Position numbers and translations under genes: made by a program. DNA of 19,175 bases from Clostridiales bacterium. GTDB lineage: Bacteria; Bacillota; Clostridia; Lachnospirales; Lachnospiraceae. The notes below the pieces were generated by a model that saw only the letters and a program-made list of their open reading frames with translations, was not told the DNA's origin and made no database searches. Of the stretch, positions 14,090 to 19,175 are shown piece after piece. The DNA lies in NCBI GenBank assembly GCA_019423835.1, contig JAHZAR010000033.1:5658-24832 (forward strand), in the 5' to 3' direction. The stretch's first letter is position 1. The number at the start of each line of letters is the position of its first letter.

Positions 14090-14109
14090 GTATACATCTG
14101 TCTGTATAC
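14090..14109. repeat. GTATAC inverted repeat at the ileS transcription start
   Basis: GTATAC occurs at 14090-14095 and 14104-14109, each self-complementary, separated by 8 bases. It begins where ileS transcription is predicted to start. It could be an operator or a 5' stabilising hairpin in the RNA. Confidence 0.45.
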
Positions 14110-14116
14110 CGTTACT

Positions 14117-14145
14117 ATTGTAAACAGTTTCCAGTGAAAAGTCAA
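14117..14145 (-). promoter_or_regulatory. Sigma-A promoter for ileS
   Basis: On the minus strand TTGACT (14145-14140), a 17-base spacer and TACAAT (14122-14117) are close to consensus. The predicted start near 14110 gives a leader of about 500 bases including the T-box. The promoter lies only 40 bases past the upstream gene's stop. Confidence 0.82.
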
Positions 14146-14184
14146 GGCTTGTCTGAGAGCAGTGAAAACCCGGCAGACGCTCTG

Positions 14185-15162
14185 TCAGTCAAACAGGAAC
14201 AAAATTTTCTGGTACTCATCCAGAAACATATTTTCTCTGGTTACAAGGGTAGTTTCCGTGTCGAGCTTTCCCCCCTCTCCTCCTCTTCCGCTCAGAATTT
14301 CCCAGGCCTTCTCTACTCCCAGGTAGCCCATGGCGTAAGGATTCTGAACAATCAGCGCATCCACCTCCCCTGTTTCGAGCATTCCCACGGAAACAGCATT
14401 GCTGTCAAAAGCCACTACGCTTATGTCATCCTTCTTGTTCAGATCCCGGATAGCCCATCCGACTCCGAGGCTCGTCCACTCGTTGAATGTAGTAATCACA
14501 TTGATCTCCGGATGAGTCGAGAGCAGGCCCTTCGTCGCCGCTCTTGTGTCATCTATAGTCGAGGGCACATTGATGGTGACAATTTCTTTTACCCTTCTGT
14601 CCTTTCTGGCCTCTTCCCGGAAGCCCTGCTCCCGCTGCTGTCCGTTAGCCGTGTTCTCATCAAAATTCACGATTCCGATAAAAAGCTCCCCGCCCATTCC
14701 GTCAAGGGCAGCCCGGGCGGCCATTCTTCCTGCTTCCTCATTGTCGGTGCCGATGCGGAACTTTACCGCGCTGCTGTTTACATCGCTGTCTATAACTACC
14801 ACAGGAATTCCTTTTGCCGCAGCCCAGTCCACAGCCTCGGCATTTTTATTGAAATCCACGGCAGAGATTACCAGAGCGTCCGCCCCGTTTTCCACGGCAT
14901 CATAAATCATCTCATTCTGTGTTCCGTAGTCCTCCTCTGATTCCGGCCCCTCTGTGTTCAGTGAAACATTGTATTCTGTTGCCGCTGCACCTGCCCCGGC
15001 AAACACCGACTGAAAGAAAGAAGACTCTGTGGATTTCACAATCATTGTCACCTGGTATCTCTCCTGTCTGCGGCTCATATAGGCGGCTGTTCCTCCAAGC
15101 AGAGCAATCACTGCCGCGAGCAGGAGAAGAACAGCCGTTTTTACCCTTCTAGCGTGTCTCAT
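14185..15162 (-). CDS. Membrane-anchored sugar-binding protein (RbsB-like), putative sensor partner
   Basis: The 325-residue protein has an N-terminal hydrophobic helix (about residues 9-28) with no lipobox cysteine. A type I periplasmic-binding fold of the ribose-binding class follows. Family features include VTMIVKST at the first strand, ADALVISAVDFN, KGIPVVVIDSDV, GTDNEEAGRMAA and VVAFDSN. Such proteins bind sugars or related small molecules outside the membrane. The start overlaps the kinase gene by 14 bases, and its GGAGGAG site lies inside the kinase 3' end, so translation is coupled. No ABC permease or ATPase gene is present, which suggests sensing rather than uptake. The ligand cannot be inferred. 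I see no strong terminator before the ileS promoter. Confidence 0.87.
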   Translation of the reverse strand: MRHARRVKTAVLLLLAAVIALLGGTAAYMSRRQERYQVTMIVKSTESSFFQSVFAGAGAAATEYNVSLNTEGPESEEDYGTQNEMIYDAVENGADALVISAVDFNKNAEAVDWAAAKGIPVVVIDSDVNSSAVKFRIGTDNEEAGRMAARAALDGMGGELFIGIVNFDENTANGQQREQGFREEARKDRRVKEIVTINVPSTIDDTRAATKGLLSTHPEINVITTFNEWTSLGVGWAIRDLNKKDDISVVAFDSNAVSVGMLETGEVDALIVQNPYAMGYLGVEKAWEILSGRGGEGGKLDTETTLVTRENMFLDEYQKILFLFD

Positions 15163-16894
15163 AAATCTCCTCCTTCACCTTCGGCATACGGATGGAAACC
15201 TTGGTTCCCTCATCCAGCTCACTCTCTATGGTGATTCCATACTGCTCGCCAAAATATATTTTTACCCGGTCGTTGACATTTTTGATTCCGATGCCCCCTG
15301 TCTGTCCCTTTACCTCTCTGTGGAGAATCCTGTCACACTGCTCCTTTGTCATGCCGACTCCATTGTCCTCCACCGTAAAGACCACATCATCCCCCTCCTC
15401 ATAAATGCGTATTTCGATGAAACCCTCATCGATCATCCGGTTCAGGCCGTGATAGATGGCGTTTTCAATGATCGGCTGAAGGGTGATCTTGTTGCAGTAA
15501 TAGCACAGGCAGCTCTCCTGCACATCAAAGCTGTACTGAAACTGGTTTTTATAGCGGAATTTCTGAATCTGAAGGTAACTTTTAGCGTGCTCTACCTCCT
15601 TCTCCACCGGGATCAGCTCATGTCCCTTACTGATGCTGATGCGGAACAGCCTTGCCAGAGCGTTCACCATTTCCACAGCGTCCCTGTTTCTCCCCTCCTC
15701 GCACATCCAGGCAATGGAGTCCAGGGTATTGTAGAGGAAATGCGGATTAATCTGGGCCTGAAGCGCGCGAAGCTCTGTCTTTCTCAGAGCCACCTCCTCC
15801 TTCCTCACCTGGTTCATCAGCTCCTGAATCCGGATAACGAGATGGCCGAAGGCATGGGAGAGCGATGTGACCTCCCTGCTCCCGTAGGCCGGCACATAGG
15901 AAAAGCCCTCTGCATTCGCCTCAAACTCTCCCATCGCCTTGTTCAGGCTCAGAAGCGGCCTGGAAATATAGCGCGAGAGCACAACGCTGCTGATAATCGT
16001 GGCCGTCAGCACTGCCATGAGCAGGGCGGCCAGCAAAAGCACGCAGCTCTTCAGCCGCTCCTCTATCAGCTCATCCACAAAGCTGACCGCCACGATGCGC
16101 CAGTCGCTCCCTTCCTTTGTATGTATGGTGTAGATGACCCCGCTCTCCTTATAAGTGCCGTCAGGGCGCCTGGCCATCTCTGCCGTGTTCTCCTCCTTCA
16201 GTCCGGCAAAAATAAGCTGCTGCTGGGGATGGTAGATAATATTGCCCTGCCGGTCGATGATAAAACAGTATCCGTGGTTTCCCACTCCCACATTGTCCAC
16301 GTAGCTGGCTATCTGGGAAAAACGGGAGTCAAGAACTACAATCTGCTCTCCCTTATCTCTCGTCTCCACCAGACTCGAGATGGAAACCACCCATGGGTAC
16401 TCATTGAGAAGAAGACTTTCCACATGGGGCTTTGATATAATAATCTCTCCCGGTCCCGGCGCTGTCTGACGGTCAAAAGACAGATTTCTGAGAGCGTGAT
16501 CCTTAAAGGTTTTCCGCCCCGTCCACGCACCCGTCAGCTCTCCTGTGTCCGGATCATAGCTGGTAACTGCCGCCACATCTGTGCGCATGTCCACCATGCT
16601 GTTCAGGCTCTCGTCCAACTTTGCCCCGCCCTCTGCGAAGAGATCTTTGATCAGTTCCAGGGAGCTGCCAATGTCATCCATGTAATTATCCACGATGTTA
16701 ACTACCTGAACAGCCGCCTGATCGCTGAAGGTTTTTACATTCTGGATCATGGAACGCTTGTAGGTGGTAATGAAGATGATCATTCCCGCCAGCAGGCAGA
16801 CAGACACCAGGGACACCACCAGGGCAGCCATCATCCCGGCACTGGTAAAACTGCTTCCGGCCCTCTTTTTCTTGCTTTTCTCCCCTTCTCTCAT
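15149..16894 (-). CDS. LytS/YesM-type sensor histidine kinase with extracellular Cache domain
   Basis: The 581-residue protein has two membrane helices (about residues 20-44 and 283-308) that bracket an extracellular domain of about 235 residues. This domain looks like a double Cache sensor (NHGYCFIIDRQGNIIYHP). A HAMP segment follows (about 309-362), then a His_kinase domain with H385 in QINPHFLYNTLDS. The ATPase domain has N box IIENAIYHG, G1 DNGVG (510-514) and G2 GGIGI (533-537). The enzyme should autophosphorylate and pass phosphate to the regulator encoded upstream. The ATG overlaps the regulator stop as ATGA, with GGAGGAG 8 bases before it. A cysteine cluster SCLCYYC (461-467) in the catalytic region is unusual but not evidently functional. 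Confidence 0.94.
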   Translation of the reverse strand: MREGEKSKKKRAGSSFTSAGMMAALVVSLVSVCLLAGMIIFITTYKRSMIQNVKTFSDQAAVQVVNIVDNYMDDIGSSLELIKDLFAEGGAKLDESLNSMVDMRTDVAAVTSYDPDTGELTGAWTGRKTFKDHALRNLSFDRQTAPGPGEIIISKPHVESLLLNEYPWVVSISSLVETRDKGEQIVVLDSRFSQIASYVDNVGVGNHGYCFIIDRQGNIIYHPQQQLIFAGLKEENTAEMARRPDGTYKESGVIYTIHTKEGSDWRIVAVSFVDELIEERLKSCVLLLAALLMAVLTATIISSVVLSRYISRPLLSLNKAMGEFEANAEGFSYVPAYGSREVTSLSHAFGHLVIRIQELMNQVRKEEVALRKTELRALQAQINPHFLYNTLDSIAWMCEEGRNRDAVEMVNALARLFRISISKGHELIPVEKEVEHAKSYLQIQKFRYKNQFQYSFDVQESCLCYYCNKITLQPIIENAIYHGLNRMIDEGFIEIRIYEEGDDVVFTVEDNGVGMTKEQCDRILHREVKGQTGGIGIKNVNDRVKIYFGEQYGITIESELDEGTKVSIRMPKVKEEIYETR

Positions 16895-18495
16895 GCCTGT
16901 CTCTCCTCCTGGCTGAGCTGGCGCCTCAGCATGTTCGGCGAGACTCCCTCGTATTTTTTAAAGCAGTAGCTGAAATAGTGCTGGTCATTGTAGCCGCAGG
17001 CCTCTGACACCTCGCGGATTTTCATTGCCGTATTTAAGAGCAGGGTTTTGGCCGTTTCCATCCTCTTTTTGGTCAGGTAATCCACAAAGCTGTTTCCTGT
17101 GCGCTTCTTAATCAGGGCGCTCAGATAATTGGGGCTTACTCCGATCTCCGTGCTGGCTGACATCAGCGACAGATCCGCGTTAAAGTAATTATCCTCAATA
17201 TAGCGGATCGCCCTGTCGCATATATCCATGCTGCTCTTCGTCTTGTGCTCGGCGATCCGATCTCTGGCCGCCATGCAGAAATGCACAAAATGCTCCGACG
17301 CATCTTTCAGCGAACTGTCGAGAAAGGCCATCTGCTGCATAAACGGGTCTGCCTTCAAAGCTGCTGCGTCGGACTCAGCCGACATGGAATACATGATCCG
17401 GCAGACGCAGGACAGGATTTCTACCAGCATGAAATTGACCTTTTCCCTGGAATTGTTCTCATCTCTCAGGCAGCCGAACACCTCCCACAGATAGCTTTCC
17501 AGCTCCTCTCTGGCTCCTCCTCTGATCTTTTCTTCGATGTTCGCCACTACCTTCATCACATAGTCCATATCCACTCCGGAGAACGGCTCCTCATCTGTAA
17601 TGTACCTGACTCCGCCCTGGCCGCTCCTGCCCGCATAGCGCATGGCGTTGACCGCATCCCTGTAGGCCTCAGACAGGTCCGTAAATCCCTGCACCACCCG
17701 GCTGGCGCCCAGGCTGCACCTCAGATTCAGAATACGGGCAGAGCTCTGGACAATGTCGTCTGCCAGGATATGCAGATACTTGTCAAAAGACGCCGGAGTG
17801 GTCCACAGTACGGACACGATTTTGTCCTCCAGAAAAAAGCTCTCATATCTAATATATTTTTTTAAAATGGTGTCCACCGCATGGACATGGCTGTGCTCTG
17901 TGCAGTTGTTTCCATTTTCATCCCGGAAAGTGACGGCTGTCACCAGGTAGCGGATACTCTCGCTCTCTGGCCTGATCATGCCGCAGGCCTGCGCCTGGCT
18001 CTTCAGCATCTGCTCCCGCTCCGGCGTACTGGCTGTCTGAAAGCTGTCCAGCAGGAGGGGAAGGAGGAACTCTGAGATATTAATCTCATTCTTTCTGCGC
18101 TCGGCAAACTCGGAAAACAGGCGATCGATCTTCTGCTTAATCTGAATCAGGTTCTCAGTCAGATCGGCCATAGAGATCGGCTTGAGCATGTAGCTGATAA
18201 TATTGTACTGGATCGCCTGCTGGGCATAGGAAAAATCATCAAATCCGCTGAGGAATGCGATCTGTGTGGCAGGGCGGATCTCTCTGACCTGCCTGGCCAG
18301 CTCCACGCCGGAGATGAATGGCATACGGATATCTGTCAGAAGAAGATCTGGCTCCTTCTCGCCCACCAGCTCCAGAGCCTCAATCCCGTTTTCAGCCTCT
18401 CCTACCACCTGAAACCCGATTTCTTCCCAGTTAATCCTGCGGATAATGGCCCTTCTCAACTCTTCCTCATCATCTGCAACCACTACTGTATACAT
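16891..18495 (-). CDS. YesN-type response regulator with AraC DNA-binding domain
   Basis: The 534-residue protein has an N-terminal receiver domain with acidic pair D8/D9, phospho-acceptor D55 in LLLTDIRMP and K105 in MLKPIS. A central region of about 270 residues includes a segment resembling the CdaR/GGDEF-like module of YesN regulators (LGASRVVQGFTDLSEAYRDA). The C-terminus is a two-helix-turn-helix AraC domain (IGVSPNYLSALIKKRTG; CGYNDQHYFSYCFKKYEGVSP). It should be phosphorylated by the adjacent kinase and activate transcription, commonly of carbohydrate transport or utilisation genes. GGAGGG lies 11 bases before the ATG. It is the first gene of the trio. Its targets are not visible in the window unless it acts on its own operon. 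Confidence 0.94.
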   Translation of the reverse strand: MYTVVVADDEEELRRAIIRRINWEEIGFQVVGEAENGIEALELVGEKEPDLLLTDIRMPFISGVELARQVREIRPATQIAFLSGFDDFSYAQQAIQYNIISYMLKPISMADLTENLIQIKQKIDRLFSEFAERRKNEINISEFLLPLLLDSFQTASTPEREQMLKSQAQACGMIRPESESIRYLVTAVTFRDENGNNCTEHSHVHAVDTILKKYIRYESFFLEDKIVSVLWTTPASFDKYLHILADDIVQSSARILNLRCSLGASRVVQGFTDLSEAYRDAVNAMRYAGRSGQGGVRYITDEEPFSGVDMDYVMKVVANIEEKIRGGAREELESYLWEVFGCLRDENNSREKVNFMLVEILSCVCRIMYSMSAESDAAALKADPFMQQMAFLDSSLKDASEHFVHFCMAARDRIAEHKTKSSMDICDRAIRYIEDNYFNADLSLMSASTEIGVSPNYLSALIKKRTGNSFVDYLTKKRMETAKTLLLNTAMKIREVSEACGYNDQHYFSYCFKKYEGVSPNMLRRQLSQEERQA

Positions 18496-18540
18496 AAATT
18501 CCCGTGCCCTCCGTCGTATCTCTCTTTGTATTTTCCTGCT

Positions 18541-18569
18541 ATTTTATCACAAAAAATAGTGAATGTATA
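18541..18569 (-). promoter_or_regulatory. Probable promoter for the regulator-kinase-binding protein operon
   Basis: On the minus strand TATACA (18569-18564), a 17-base spacer and TAAAAT (18546-18541) form a promoter. TG at the extended -10 position strengthens it (TGATAAAAT). The start would be near 18535, 40 bases before the regulator ATG. Confidence 0.5.
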
Positions 18570-18632
18570 GAACAATACTGAGGGCAGACAGGCCGGGAAC
18601 AGGAATTTTCGTTATTTTTTTATCAATCCATT

Positions 18633-18660
18633 TTGCATTTTTTACATTTTATGATATACT
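18633..18660 (+). promoter_or_regulatory. Promoter for nicotinate phosphoribosyltransferase
   Basis: TTGCAT (18633-18638), a 16-base spacer and TATACT (18655-18660) with an extended TG (TGATATACT) form a good sigma-A promoter in an AT-rich divergent spacer. I saw no clear NiaR-type operator. Confidence 0.6.
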
Positions 18661-18710
18661 TTTACGCAATTAACACATACTATTCTACAATTTTTTACAA
18701 GGAGAACGCT

Positions 18711-19175
18711 ATGGAGCCACGAAACCTTACTTTATTGACAGACCTGTATGAGCTGACCATGATGCAGGGCTATTTTCACGAGAAGGATGCCAACGAGACA
18801 GTCGTTTTTGACGCCTTTTACAGAAATAATCCCGATGGAAATGGATTCGCCATCTGCGCGGGTCTGGAACAGGTGATCGAGTATATAAAAAATCTCCGCT
18901 TCGAGCAGGAAGATGTGGACTATCTGAGAAGCACAGGTCTGTTCACAGAGGATTTTCTTGACTATCTGCACAACTTTCAATTTACGGGCGATATTTACGC
19001 TATCCCGGAGGGAACGCTGATCTTTCCCCGGGAACCCCTAATTAAGGTAATCGCACCGATTATGCAGGCCCAGCTTGTGGAAACAGCAATTCTGAATATT
19101 GTGAATCACCAGAGCCTGATCGCCACCAAGACTTCCCGCATCATCTATGCAGCCCGCGGGGACGGCATCATGGAG
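18711..19175 (+). CDS. pncB: Nicotinate phosphoribosyltransferase, 5' part
   Basis: The 155 visible residues begin MEPRNLTLLTDLYELTMMQGYF, the classic N-terminus of nicotinate phosphoribosyltransferase. GFAICAGLEQVIEYI, DIYAIPEGTLIFPREPLIKV and LNIVNHQSLIATKTSRI follow, all family blocks. The enzyme joins nicotinate to PRPP to give nicotinate mononucleotide in the Preiss-Handler NAD salvage pathway. The family is about 480-490 residues in this group, so about two thirds lies past the right edge. GGAG sits 6 bases before the ATG. It is divergent from the regulator operon, and the 215-base spacer carries a promoter for each direction. Confidence 0.93.
   Translation, partial: MEPRNLTLLTDLYELTMMQGYFHEKDANETVVFDAFYRNNPDGNGFAICAGLEQVIEYIKNLRFEQEDVDYLRSTGLFTEDFLDYLHNFQFTGDIYAIPEGTLIFPREPLIKVIAPIMQAQLVETAILNIVNHQSLIATKTSRIIYAARGDGIME

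Noticed and set aside
14185..15162. Transport function of the binding protein as part of an ABC importer
   Set aside because: No permease or ATPase gene is present, there is no lipobox, and tight overlap with the kinase favours sensing. It is not formally excluded.
15320..16435. Long open frame (371 codons) on the plus strand opposite the sensor kinase
   Set aside because: It lies wholly inside the well-supported kinase gene, its translation resembles no family I know, and it has no ribosome binding site. The same applies to long opposite frames within ileS (10600-11547), glgP (9505-10017) and spoIID/spoIIQ (5826-7082).
1..19175. CRISPR arrays, insertion sequences, phage genes, tRNA or rRNA genes
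   Set aside because: I looked for spaced direct repeats, transposase motifs and cloverleaf or rRNA-like sequence and saw none.

Overview
The window looks like chromosome of a spore-forming Firmicute of the Clostridia, most likely Lachnospiraceae (Clostridium cluster XIVa). Pointers are three endospore gene families (cotJ, spoIID, spoIIQ), a T-box-controlled isoleucyl-tRNA synthetase, a YesM/YesN-type two-component system, strong AGGAGG-like ribosome binding sites and roughly 50% GC. It appears to be ordinary core and accessory chromosome. I see no phage, transposase, CRISPR, rRNA or tRNA.

Layout. (1) 1-804, minus: the spore-coat pair cotJA-cotJB, with cotJB cut by the left edge. (2) 968-3914, plus: a potassium uptake operon trkA-trkH behind an extended -10 promoter and a foldable leader RNA. 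A pair of stem-loops separates it from (3) 4037-5122, minus: a LUD-domain protein followed by a two-CBS-domain protein, with a clear sigma-A promoter at 5245-5273. (4) 5429-7193, minus: spoIID followed by a SpoIIQ-like M23-fold protein. A sigma-E-like promoter precedes spoIID, and an inverted repeat covers the spoIIQ ribosome binding site. (5) 7384-7854, plus: a free-standing 118-residue protein with its own promoter and terminator. (6) 7867-10317, minus: glycogen phosphorylase. (7) 10477-14145, minus: ileS (long, type 2-like) with promoter, Ile-specific T-box attenuator and an extra highly structured segment before the start codon. (8) 14185-18495, minus: a tightly overlapping response regulator, sensor kinase and sugar-binding-protein trio with no transporter genes. 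(9) 18711-19175, plus: the 5' part of nicotinate phosphoribosyltransferase.

How they fit together. SpoIID and SpoIIQ act in engulfment from opposite sides of the forespore membranes, and CotJ proteins act later in the coat. TrkA/TrkH form a potassium uptake system. The binding protein at 14185 probably feeds sugar (or similar) sensing into the LytS-type kinase and AraC-type regulator rather than into transport. The most interesting items are: (a) the possible promoter-dependent masking of the spoIIQ ribosome binding site; (b) loss of catalytic or metal-binding residues in both SpoIID and SpoIIQ; (c) the variant T-box bulge and the hairpin cassette before ileS; (d) the folded trkA leader; (e) the three-component sensing locus.
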